Source of the DNA: Mariannaea sp. PMI_226
Lineage: Eukaryota; Ascomycota; Sordariomycetes; Hypocreales; Nectriaceae
Assembly (NCBI GenBank): GCA_024336345.1
Contig: JANFOG010000002.1
Coordinates: 868,001-932,000 of the forward strand
Reading direction: 5' to 3'
DNA: 64,000 bases
The stretch's first letter is position 1, and each line of letters begins with the position of its first letter. Shown here in pieces: positions 33,277 through 44,427 of the stretch. The notes under the pieces were generated by a model that worked only from the letters and a program-made list of their open reading frames with translations, did not search any database and had not been told where the DNA came from. The translations under genes were made by a program, and so were the position numbers.

Positions 33277-35776
33277 ATGAGCGGGGATCAATCAATTACC
33301 AAGTAAGACGATACTTCCATACCCAATCCTGACTGGTTCGTCCTTCTCTTGACGTTCTATTCTCAATCATATTTTCCTGCAAAAACGCTAACGGGTTTCT
33401 TGTTCCCACAGCTTCTCAGATCTAAGCCCTCGTCCCCCAACGCCCAAGCAAACACCCACTTCCGTCGTCTTTCCAAGCCCCGTCTTCGAGACTCCTAAGC
33501 CAGCCTATAGTTCTTTTAACGAATCCGGAGGTTGGACACCACGCTTCGCTGAAGAATACTCTGTCTTTAATTCGACCCCGGGAAACCTCAGGGGTTCCCA
33601 GGGTCCGTTTGCTGATTTTGGTCCGGGCACACCCGCCAACGGCCACAAGAGACTGTTATCCGCTGAAGGCTTTGCCGCCGAGATTGCAACTCATGTGAAT
33701 CACTTTTCTGCCAATCCTAATCTTCCATTGCCCCCAGTTGATCCAGCTCGTCGTCTGGCTTCGTCCCCGAGTTCCTTATCCGTCCCTAAAGAATACACTG
33801 CCGAGTCGGATCCTCCGTCAAGCCCAAATACAGCTAACCACCCTCAGTCAACGAAGAAGGCAAGGAGGGGGACTACCGCAAATTCGGAGTCGACTCAGAC
33901 TGCGACACCTCCTCCAACTGGCCATAGGATAGAGCATAAACTCGCCCCAAAACTCAATATGCAAAATGATCAGACTTTCGGCCAGCCTGACTTTACCGGG
34001 GGCTCCCAGCAACATGACCTTGCTGCTCTGATGGCAGCGTCTGGTGACATGTTTGGGTATCCCATGTCAGCAACTGCTGGCGCATCTACTGCCTTTTGGG
34101 ACCCTTCGACCATGGGAATGGACTTGGATTTCAGTGTTCCTCCCGCCACAAATGTCTTCCAAACAACCCCTGCTCATTCCCACCGTCACACGGGATCCTT
34201 TGACTGGAATAGTGAGATTCAGCTCTTCCAACATCCAAGCGCACCAAGCGTACCACACGCCAACCAAAGGATGGCCCAGGAAATTCCACCCGAACGTCAT
34301 CTGGCACCCAACCCCTCCGTCTCTCAACAAGCCACACTCCCTGCAAATGCCGGCATGGGAGTTGCATTTGGAAACTCCATGGACGATCCGTTTGGCATGA
34401 TGGCACCCGCAGGAGATGCTGTAGATCCCGGGCTTATCTTCAGTCGACCTCCGTCGTCAGCTATGAATGCTGACTTCATCCCTGTAACAATGTCTGGGTC
34501 AGCTGAGGCAGCCATCGCTGAGTCCGGATCAAGAACCTCCATTGGAGAGGAACTCCGTAGGTCGGCGAGTGCTAAGGATATGAGGAACGTCAATGTGCCA
34601 GATCGATCTTTTGCCAACTCTCCAGTCAAGTCCAACCGGCCAGGTCTTGGCCGCAGCGTGAGCGAGAATCGGGGGAGGAAACCACAGAATCGACCAGTGC
34701 TCCCAAAGTTAGCTCCTGCCATCAGACCAGTCTCACAAGCCAGCAGCACATCCAGCGTTGAACAGCCTGCACGACCTTTGGCTCGCCCTTCTGGGAGAGC
34801 ATCACCACTCAAGAGCCAACACCGCCTCTCTAGTCTCGCCTCAATACCTGAAGCAGCTCTGCAACCCCGAGCTCGAACCTCGGTTAGGTTCACTATCGAC
34901 TCTCACGGCAGAGCCCGTGCTGAGACGACGATTATCCCTAGTGAACTCGACCTGGATGGACACATCAGTCACCGAAGGTCGTCTCGAGAACGATCTTGGA
35001 GGGATGGGACTGACTCACTGGATGACGATTCGTCAACTGATGATGAGCCTATCATTATCCCTAGTCGAACCAGCTCCTTCAATGCATCTTTTGCCCTTCC
35101 AGACCCTTTGAGGCCTGTAGGCTCCATATTTCATTCTTCCAGACGAAGCGTTAGCGACAGAAGCACGAGCAGCTTTACGCATGATAGTGGAAACGGGTCC
35201 CAGCATGACATGGAGAGTGAGGCAGAGACAGTTATGAACGAGCGACATGGCAAGGTGGGAGACGCGACTAGTGAGCTGCGAAAGGTGATTGAGGATCGAC
35301 AGAAACGGTCAAGTCAAATGGGTGGCGCAAAATCACAACGGTTCTTGCAGGTCAACAGCCTCGGAAACTTGCGAGGAGACACCATCTCCCCATCAACGCT
35401 TTCAGAATCCGGCCTGTCGGCAGATCGGCAAGATATTCGATGTGTCTGCAGTAGAAAATCATTTGAAGATGGAGATGGCCTCATGGTTCAATGGTATGTA
35501 GCTCACTGACGTCTTTTCTCAAGTTGAGACAAGTTCAAGCAGTCAAGGCGGACTTTCAGCTAACACGGCGCAAGCGAATCATGCGAGAACTGGCTCCATG
35601 GCAAGTGTATCAATATCACACGTCGAACGCTTCCAAAAGTTTACATTTGTGCGTTTTGCGCAAATACGCCAAATATGCGAGGAGGCCGACTTCGAGACAC
35701 TAGTCGAGGCAGCACGAGGGGAGTCGGATCTGCGGCGTCTCCGCTGGCGAACAAATCATTCAGGTCATTTCGATGA
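33277..35776 (+). CDS. PHD-finger protein (769 aa)
   Basis: Three exons: 33277-33302, 33412-35493, 35575-35776 (770 codons with stop). The 26-nt first exon encodes MSGDQSIT, and the junctions keep the frame. Residues 1-680 are Ser/Pro-rich and mostly disordered, opening with NFSDLSPRPPTPKQTPTSVV, and contain KKARRG and other basic clusters fit for nuclear import. The PHD finger lies at about residues 680-730. It reads IRCVCSRKSFEDGDGLMVQ, then CESCENWLHGKCI, then VYICAFC, giving the C4HC3 order Cys-Cys, Cys-Cys, His-Cys, Cys-Cys. Intron 2 splits the codon of the third ligand Cys. PHD fingers usually read histone H3 tails, so a chromatin or transcription role is likely, but the exact complex is not recognised. 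The tail after the finger is Arg/Gly-rich. The antisense open frames over 34067-34893 are shadows. Confidence 0.85.
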
Positions 35777-36633
35777 CGGACTGGGTATGCTCATATAAGG
35801 GAAATGCATAGAAAAACTGGGTGGAGTATGGGAAACGGAGTACTTCTTTTTTTGAATATATTTGGTTCATGATGATGGGGGTGAAAAAGACAAGAGGGCT
35901 CCCGCCGCACATGTTACGGGATGCAGTGAAAGACATCCTAACGATAGCCTAATATCTACAACGAGGCGCTGATGACGCAGCCCATCAAGTTCGAACAACC
36001 AATAGCAGCGACGAACGTGGTAATATCATGTTGCGAATCATGAGGTACCCTAAGGAAGTGGTAACCCAAGTATACCGTAGGTAGTTAGATTTGCCACGAC
36101 GGGTTTGGAGTGAATGGGTACATGTCTTGGAATCGGAGGTGCAGGTGGAAAGGCCTCCACACCTAGCAATTACCTTTTTTACCGACTTAGTGTCTTTGGG
36201 CAGGCAATATGTGTTAAACATGGTAGAGGCTTTCTGGGTTACATTGAATCATTTGCATCAGTCAGGGAATGAATAATCCCCAATCTTCTACGTTGGACAC
36301 AAGACAACCGCGCTTTTCAGCTATAGCGTCATACGCGGAAAAGAAAAGCTACCCTGCAGCTCCGACCTAGCTATAATCGGGCAACATCCGTTGTCTGCCG
36401 CTAGGGCCGAGCCGGCTCACTGAGCGTCCTCCGGGGATCGGGAGCTCAGGCAGCTCCGATCTCGGCAGGTGGGGTAGTAGAAGAAGGTCGTGGAGGCGGG
36501 GCGGTGCTTTCCTAGCTCCTATAGCAGCAGGAGAAACCCAGACTCTCACGAACTTTCTTCTCTTCCCTTTTTTCAATTCCACATTATCTGGAGTAATTGA
36601 ACGGCCTGAAGTGCAACAATTAACACAAGAACC
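35777..36633. promoter_or_regulatory. Intergenic region and LEU2 promoter
   Basis: About 860 bp. An imperfect hairpin lies at 36436-36461: arms GATCGGGAGCT and AGCTCCGATC around CAGGC, with one extra G. It is about 170 bp before the LEU2 ATG. I checked for a canonical Leu3 site (CCG, four bases, CGG) and did not find one; CCGAGCCGG at about 36407 has the wrong spacing. Confidence 0.4.
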
Positions 36634-37987
36634 ATGGCTGAACACAATATTGTCGTCCTGGCTGGTGACCACTGTGGTCCTGAGGTTTGCTCCCCTTCAA
36701 TGTACATTGCTTTGTAACAGGCAGTAGTGCTAATAATTTCAGGTCATCGCCGAGGGTATCCGGGTACGGAGACGATTCCTTGAAATCCGCAACTCAAGTC
36801 CCAATGTTTGCTAATACCATGACAGGTCCTCAAGGCTATCGAGGAGAATAAGCCAAGCGTTGGGAAGTTCAATCTCCAAGAGCGCTTGATGGGTGGTGTA
36901 AGTGGCCGAATCTGCTGGCCCTCTATTGTACGGATGAAATTGCTAACTATAAACCCTGAATATCAGTGCTCTATCGATGCCCATGGTACTCCCCTCACCG
37001 ACGAGACCCTCGAAGCTGCCAAGGCCGCCGACGCCGTCCTCCTCGGTTCCATTGGTGGCCCTAAATGGGGCACCGGCACCGTCCGTCCCGAGCAAGGCCT
37101 TCTGAGACTGCGCAAGGAGATGGGAACTTATGGAAACCTACGCCCTTGCTTCTTTGCCTCCGAGGCCCTTGTTGATGCTTCACCCCTCAAGGCTGAGGTC
37201 TGCCGCGGCACTGATTTTGTCATTGTCCGCGAGCTCACTGGTGGTATCTACTTCGGTGACCGCAAGGAGGACGACGGCTCTGGCAATGCCTACGACATCG
37301 AGCCTTACTCCCGTGCCGAGATTGAGCGTGTCGCTCGTCTTGCTGGTTTCCTTGCCCGTGGCCGTGGCGATACCAAGGTCTGGTCTCTTGATAAGGCCAA
37401 CGTCCTGGCAACCAGCCGATTGTGGCGCAAGGTCATGACCGAGACGTTCGCAAAGGAATTCCCTGACCTCAAGGTTGAGCACCAGCTGATTGACAGCGCG
37501 GCGATGATTATGGTGAAGAACCCACGTGGCCTCAATGGCGTCGTTGTGACGAGCAACCTCTTCGGCGACATCATCAGTGACGAGGCCAGTGTTATTCCCG
37601 GCAGCATTGGCCTGCTGCCCAGTGCCAGCTTGAGCGGTATCCCAGATGGCAACGGCAAATGCAACGGTATCTACGAGCCCATCCACGGTAAGTAAACGCT
37701 TCTCAACTTCGGTTCGATAATGCCCATGATGGCTGACTTGCGGGACAATAGGTTCTGCCCCTGACATCTCTGGTAAGGGTATTGTCAACCCTATTGGCAC
37801 GATCCTGTCGGTTGCCATGCTCCTCCGTTACTCCCTCAACCTCCCTGCTGAGGCTAAGGCTGTTGAGGATGCGGTGCGAGCTGCCCTAGATAACGGTGTT
37901 CGCAGCAAGGATATTGGCGGTAACGCCTCCACTAAGGAGGTTGGTGATGCGATCGTTGAGCAGCTTGTGCGCATCCTTAAGGCTTAA
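36634..37987 (+). CDS. LEU2: 3-isopropylmalate dehydrogenase (366 aa)
   Basis: Five exons: 36634-36684, 36743-36763, 36826-36897, 36967-37687, 37752-37987 (367 codons with stop). The enzyme oxidises and decarboxylates 3-isopropylmalate with NAD to 2-oxoisocaproate, the third step of leucine synthesis, in the cytosol. Diagnostic segments are [74 protein letters not shown] and [15 protein letters not shown]. The nucleotide-binding segment [16 protein letters not shown] is completed across intron 4. Length matches fungal LEU2 proteins. The first three exons are very short (51, 21 and 72 nt). The coding sequence is rich in C-ending codons, as expected of a well-expressed gene. Many filamentous ascomycetes carry two paralogues, so this may be one of a pair. 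Confidence 0.96.
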
Positions 37988-40900
37988 GAGGTACTCGAGC
38001 GTTTGATTCCCCCCACTTTGCGATTTGGATATAAAAATGATGAAAAAGGATAGAGATGGTTTGATTATGATATATACGGACAGAGGAGCATGAAGGACAT
38101 GCACTTCCTTTTCAGGACTGAGTCTAGCTCAGATAAAAAAAGATTGTTCAAAAAAGGAGAAATATGTGAAACGCACAAGTTTAGCGATATTAGCGAGCAT
38201 GAACCTCTTCTGATATCAATGTTCCAGCATTGGTGTTTCTTGGCCATCAGTACTTCTTTCCACGTAGGTCATTGCTTCCGAAGAATCTCATGAACCGCAC
38301 CAGACTACTGGATCACTTTATTGCACTAGCGTTGCTCCTGTCTTTCGTCATGGAATCGAAACCGCTGACTTAGGAAACACCATGCATGAATGGGCCGATA
38401 GTATCTGGAAGGCCGTAATGATGTACGATCCTCGAAAAACGTGTTTGAGCTGAATACAATGTTCTACAACGAGGGAGTGCGTCCAACCCATTAGTACAAG
38501 GCTCTCTCAATGAGCGTCGTGATTCGGCATTCATGAGGAAAGGTTGAGGTGACCAACACTACTGTTTGTTCGAAAAGGAATGAAGTAGCGTGACATCTGG
38601 CCCTTTCGTTGTCTCTATAGTACCGAGTTGTATGGATGAATACGAGGCTGTTATACCAATGTATTACTTACACTGCCACATATATGAGCATTCTTGATTA
38701 TTACCATCAGGGGCACAGAAAGTGAAAAAAAAACAACCAAAGAGGTATTGGTTGCCTTCACCTGTATTATTTACTTAGATTAGCATGTTTCTCAGACAGT
38801 CACAGTCGACTGTAGAGCTAGCAGTATCTGCGTTATGACGTAGGTAAGGTCCCTCTATCAGTTTCCTCCTTTTCTTCTTCCTCAGCGAAGCTTGAATATC
38901 GTCAGCATGAGTGGGCGACTAACCAATCACATGGGGAGACGTTTCGGCTACGTCGGAAGGAGGACCAGGGAAACTATGGGACGAGCCTAGGTTTCAACAA
39001 AGCTGCGGGAACTTGGTTGGGGGTGCACGAAGTGGTTCGTACTTCGTGTTCTGGAGGCTGGTGAGTGGTTCTCTAATTCATTCAGTGCTTGGTTCAGGAG
39101 AGGTGGAGCTTGGCGTGTCTCTGGTGGGAGTTTAGTCCATTGGTGATGACGCTGATAACGTGGGAGGCTTTCAACTTGGCGGTATGTTTGATGAGGAATG
39201 GGTTTTGCCAATGGACTGGGAAGAGGGGTGATTATCAGCCTTTAGCAGCGGGTAAGAGAGGCAACTAAGGGAGAGATATAGACTTAGAGATAGTTAGCTA
39301 CCTTACGACGGGTTTCACATTTCGCCGTATTTCTCAGCGGATTTACAGAGCACGGGACATGATGTTTTTGATGGGAGCAAGCTAGGTTTTGGTTCGTTCC
39401 CGATGCAATACCCATCTCATCAATTTGATATGATGCAACAGGGAAAGCACGGAGAACTTTGGCTTGAAAACTTTTAATTCCACTGATTGACTTGGTGAGT
39501 GGTTGGTTGATTGATTGCGTCTTGATTTCTGCAGCCCTTGCGTTCCTACAGTGTTGATGTGACGCAGCCAACTCGCCAGTTAGCTAACCTGCATGATGGT
39601 TTGTATGCAAGCATACGGTGCCTCTAGAGCTGCATGCACGGTGGCTCACTCTCGCCGTGAAAGTTACAACACATGAGTTTCTCCACTAATCTACAGCGAG
39701 AGTGATGCGGAGGAGAGGTTGGTGTCTGTGGGAGGAGCAGTCCAGTCAAGCACCGTCAGCGACGCTGACGAGGGGAACAAAGACTATCATCTCCTAGCAA
39801 GATAAAGGGATCCAATGGGCAATTCAACTCTTTTAGGGTTTCTCGCCGCTCAGGGGCAGAAGCACCTAAACAAATAAAATTAGTCTCTGGGTATGCTAGT
39901 GTAGGTACTCTGTTGCACCTATCTACCATCCCTCTGAAACTGAGGGAGCTTGACGAGCCACTGAAGTGAGATCGGATATCGCGTTCTTGGTGGAAGCTTC
40001 ACACATCGCAACTAATTAGTGGGAATGGCGGAATAAAACGCTATAGGTACCTCTCATCACGGAGAAAAAGCTTTGCTGCAGGGAAATAGAAAGAAAAAAA
40101 AAGAGGGATACGAATAGCCTTCGATAACCTCGAAGCCTAAAGTCAGGAACTGGAAGGATTTTCCGATTGGGTCGGACGGAGCCACGTTCTAGGAGAGGTA
40201 CCTGCATACGCTGAGGTAGAAAGATGATACTGTAGCTATCATACGTACCTACAGTACGTGATAATAAGCGGGCACAGATGGGACTAAATCATACTGTACC
40301 TAGTCTACCTCCTGTAGAATCGCTGCACTGAACAGAATTGCATAAGGTAGGTAAGCATGAACAATGATTCAAGACCCTACCTAGGTGGGTGGTGATTGAT
40401 GATCCCTTCTTGTACCTTTTGCAGCAATGAAGAACAGCATCTTTTCAATATCCTGAATCGAACCTTCCTCTTCTCGGCAGATACCCTCTTTTTTTCTCAC
40501 TCCAGAGAATCGATTATCACCCAGGGTAACTTCCACCATGTAAAGCAGAGGGTGAGTTTCCGTTGGGTGCATTTGAAATATGGGCATGATGATGCAGAGT
40601 GAGATATTACTGTTTATCCCAACACAAAGCTACAAATGTGAAAAAAAAAACAAAAAAAAACCTCAAGCTCAACCATCATTCACACTGGATCATGGCTCTT
40701 CTGGAGTCGATTTCATTTTTGAACATAGAGCAATGGGGGATAAAGTTGATTTCGATAATGGGCTCGTATAAACGGAATACGAGGAATTCTGGCAAACGAA
40801 CCAGTTCGTTCACTCTCTCATCAGTGGCAGGTCGCCGTTCCTGGACCAACTTTCTTTCATAGGTATTTAATTAAATGTCTCTCTACCTTATTGATAAGCT

Positions 40901-43900
40901 ACCTACCTACGTAATGGAGGGGGAACACAACTCAACTTCCTCGTATAGAGCATGCACGATACCTTGCCAAAGGTACCTGGTTACATTGTATGGAACCAAC
41001 CTGCAGAGTGCTGATGTCATCATTGGTGCCTCATTATCACGGCAACTATCATCCTGCACTTCACAAGTCATGCTTCATGTCTCGTTCTCTTCTTCGTACC
41101 AACTGGGCACGTACATACCTACCTACACACATCCACACCTTTTGTACACATTCAACCTTTTCCTTCCATCCCCACTCAAACGTCATGCAACAGGAAGAGG
41201 ACCCGTAACCATGCAGCTTGGGTACTGGCCCGCTTTGCCATTGTTCAATCAGGCAACTTACACACTGATGAGTTTTGCGGAACCAGAATGCATTTGGTTT
41301 CTGCCCGGCGAGATGAGGCACATACCTAGGTGATGTATGTATGTTATGTTGGCAGGCTCCTTTCTTTTCCCCCTTCTCTGCCTCAGTAGGAGTTGTCACT
41401 GTTACATGAGCTCTCTGATCACCAATCTAGGCAGACAAGCAAATTATGCGTCGAGTCACTCCAGTCACTTGAGACCTTTTGCAGCTCCAGCACTTACCAA
41501 TCCCCATCAATGACTGACAGAGGCGGACAGACATATCATGACATGATATTTTGGTAATGGAGGGATCACACCCATTCCTGGATCGCATCTACAGCAGGGT
41601 ACTTACCAACACACGACTCGGCCAACCACACGTCTCGGCCCCTAAAAAAAACCCAATTCCTAGCCACCACACCAAGAAGCACATCCCCTCGTATTCAGAA
41701 GCTCACCATCCCATCTCAATACTCGGTACCTTGTTCTTCAGGGAAGCTACCTGGAAGAAAAGCATTTGGCATACCATACATCAACATCGTCGCTCTTTTG
41801 GCCTTTTTAAAAGTATCAACTCCAGATTATGCGTTCTGAAGTTCCCATTTGGACCCCGTTTATACATCCTGTGCAATTGTACCATATATCGTATCCTACA
41901 GCAAGTACCCAACAAATTGACTTCCCGATAACAGAATCTACGCGGCTTGATTGGGTCGTCCTGGATGATCGTCGTTGGTATCTGATTCGCTGATAACTCG
42001 CTCAATTCTGATAACAGGCTTCCACACGCATCGTGTGGAGCGACAACATCCTAGATGTACCCACGCTGCAAATGCTCATGTACAACAGCGTATGTTGTAA
42101 CCCTGAACCCAGACCTTTCCTTCCGACTCCCCTCCGCTGCCGTTGGAATTCCTAGCCCTCATCCCGGTTCCATACCGGGTATTATCTCAGAAGAACGAAA
42201 CTGGACGACGGGAGCTAGCATCCATCTCAGTTCTCGCTTTTCGCCGCCAATATCATCGTCTCTGTAATCTGTAAACAATAAGTCGAAACTCAACTGTTAA
42301 GCCACCAATAATTACACTCATAACAAACAACGAGACTTTGGTTCGCAAGAAACAAGTGAACCCTTGTACGATGCCTCATTGGCGGACATGAGGATTGTGG
42401 CTTACGACATAGGCAAGGATAATACCAACTCAGCCAACATTCTTCCATTGACTCGACTGATCGAACAACTCACAATGGTCCAAATCTCCCCGGATTGTTC
42501 AGGTCTACCTCCTCGGATCACTGAGCCGATTGCCAAGCCGTCTCTCTCTGTCCATGGCATTCCAACGGGGATCAACCCTCCCCGGTCGTGTTCCTACAGG
42601 AAGCATGGAAACCGGCCCCACCCCTCCGAAACCAGGGTGCTTTTACCAAACACACCCATTTGAAGGCTGACTTTGGTTGTTAGTGACCAGAGGAAGTCGA
42701 ATCGTCGATTGGCGACAGCTAGTTGATGGGGTGGCCGATCTCGACTAGACCCCCCTGAGCTAGGCTCGTTGAATACGATTAACATGCCGTTGATAGGATC
42801 CTCCTATGAAACTGCAGCTGTGGCTTCACGCTTTTATTGGTATAAAGTAGTCCCGTATATAACCACCCTACATTGATCCCTGGATGACTGGACAACACGC
42901 ACTCCAGCATCGACTAACCACTGTACGGTAGGGGCATTTGCGTCCACTTAGCTACTGCTATTAAGCTCCACGGTTCTCACGGACTTGCTATTCTTTAGAT
43001 GATCAACACCAGCCAAGAATGCTTCCCCATGCTCGAACTGGGTGTCTGTGATTCGGGAGCTCGGATAGTCGGATACTGGGTCCATCTTTGAATTTGGCAG
43101 CGTCCAGTTAAGTCAACATGCATGCTACAGAGAAAACAAACCACTCACCCTGATTCTGGGGCCCCAGTAAGCTATGAGTTTGTGAGTCGTTATGACAAGT
43201 ACTCGCTGGCAAAGGTTCCTGGAAGGCACTTGGGGGACGCTGATCTTCTGGGATGACCTTTTGTCCAAATCCGTCTCTTTGCTTGGCGATTGAACACGGG
43301 GTCATTCTTTTCCCGTATTTATATCTTGTTTTGCTGAGTATGGGTGTCCTAATAGCGTCGACATTACCCCGGGGCGATTGGTTGAACTGCCACCCAACCT
43401 GAGCTTTCGCCTATCAGATCGCACTTAGAAAGTCAGCAAGAGAGCAGAACTAACATTTCGGGGAATACTGGATAGTGTTCTACTCTATCACCATGGAATT
43501 ATCCTACCCTCTCCCCTGCCGGCCCGCTCTTGCAAAGTGCTTACAGAAACTTTCAAGTTTTACCAACCCTCCCACCGCGAACCAACTAGACAGAGGGAAC
43601 AGCCTTGCCAGCCCGATTGTACAAGACTGACGTGAATGAACTTTCTTGAGCGTTACTGAGTCTGAGGTGTCGGCCTTGCCGGAGCAGATCTAGAAGCTGA
43701 GGGTAAAGCCTCGCAAACCTTGCTTGTCTAGTTGCATCATCCCAACCTCTCACGGGAACTAGCACTCAATTCGTCAACATTCGTGCATGATATTGACATC
43801 ACGGTCTCGTTTCTTTTCTGTAAGCTCTTGCTGGCTGAGGAAAGACTGGAGCTATCCTTAGTAAGTCAACTAACCAGCCCTTGTTCGATCCCCGATGCAA

Positions 43901-44262
43901 GTTACCATATGCCATGACACAGCTCCAGTGAGCTTCAGCCACATCTCTCGACCTTCTCTCTGAATTGGCTTGGACTAATCAAGTCTTTTGTTTGACCAAA
44001 GCTCCACACCTCTTAGAACATCCTTTTCTCCTTTCAGTAACTATCCCTGGCTTCAGTCTAATGCAGCGTGAGGTGGGGATGGGATGGATACCGGCCGCTT
44101 CGAACTGACATCAACATGTCATGGACTGTGGTATTCCCTGCGTCTCTCCTGACAAGAGGCCCAACTAGTGCCAGACTCTTGTCATTATAAGCATGCCCCC
44201 AACCCATCGTGCTTCTGTTCATGATTTCCTCGTCTCTCGCTCAATCCTCCAGGATCCTTGCA
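37988..44262. other. Gene-poor stretch of about 6.3 kb
   Basis: The longest spacer. No open frame here has a recognisable domain or convincing splice-extended structure. Palindromes of the AGGTACCT/TACCTAGGT type lie at 40196-40203, 40378-40386 and 41324-41331, with scattered ACCTACC runs (for example 41113-41125). A-runs occur at 38126-38140, 38728-38740 and 40640-40660. It may hold distal control sequence, non-coding transcripts or decayed mobile DNA; none can be named from the sequence alone. Confidence 0.5.
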
Positions 44263-44279
44263 CCAATTAGGCTATATAA
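44263..44279 (+). promoter_or_regulatory. CCAAT and TATA elements of the repeat surface-protein gene
   Basis: CCAAT at about 44263 is followed by TATATAA at 44273-44279, about 150 bp before ATG 44428. The spacing to the start codon suits a fungal core promoter. Confidence 0.55.
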
Positions 44280-44427
44280 GCTTTCAGTCATCAAGTAACT
44301 CCTTCGTTCAGGTTACTTGGGTCACTCGCTCAACATCCCTTTACTCTTACTTGCTTGAAAGCTAGCTCATAGCTTGCCCTTACTTGCCGTCTTCCTGTGA
44401 TCTCCCGTGATCTGACAACATCCCGCA

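Noticed and set aside
36405..36416. CCGAGCCGG as a Leu3-type site before LEU2
   Set aside because: Spacing between CCG and CGG is three, not four; no second copy.
37180..37818. 212-codon minus-strand frame over LEU2
   Set aside because: Antisense shadow of a strongly codon-biased gene; no motif.
40875..41333. 152-codon plus-strand frame
   Set aside because: It is built around the ACCTACC-rich spacer sequence and has no recognisable domain or splice context.
42364..42663. 99-codon plus-strand frame
   Set aside because: Starts at TTG, has no motif, and lies in a spacer without splice signals to extend it.
43870..43900. GTTCGATCCCC resembling a tRNA T arm
   Set aside because: Flanking stem does not pair and no D arm is present.
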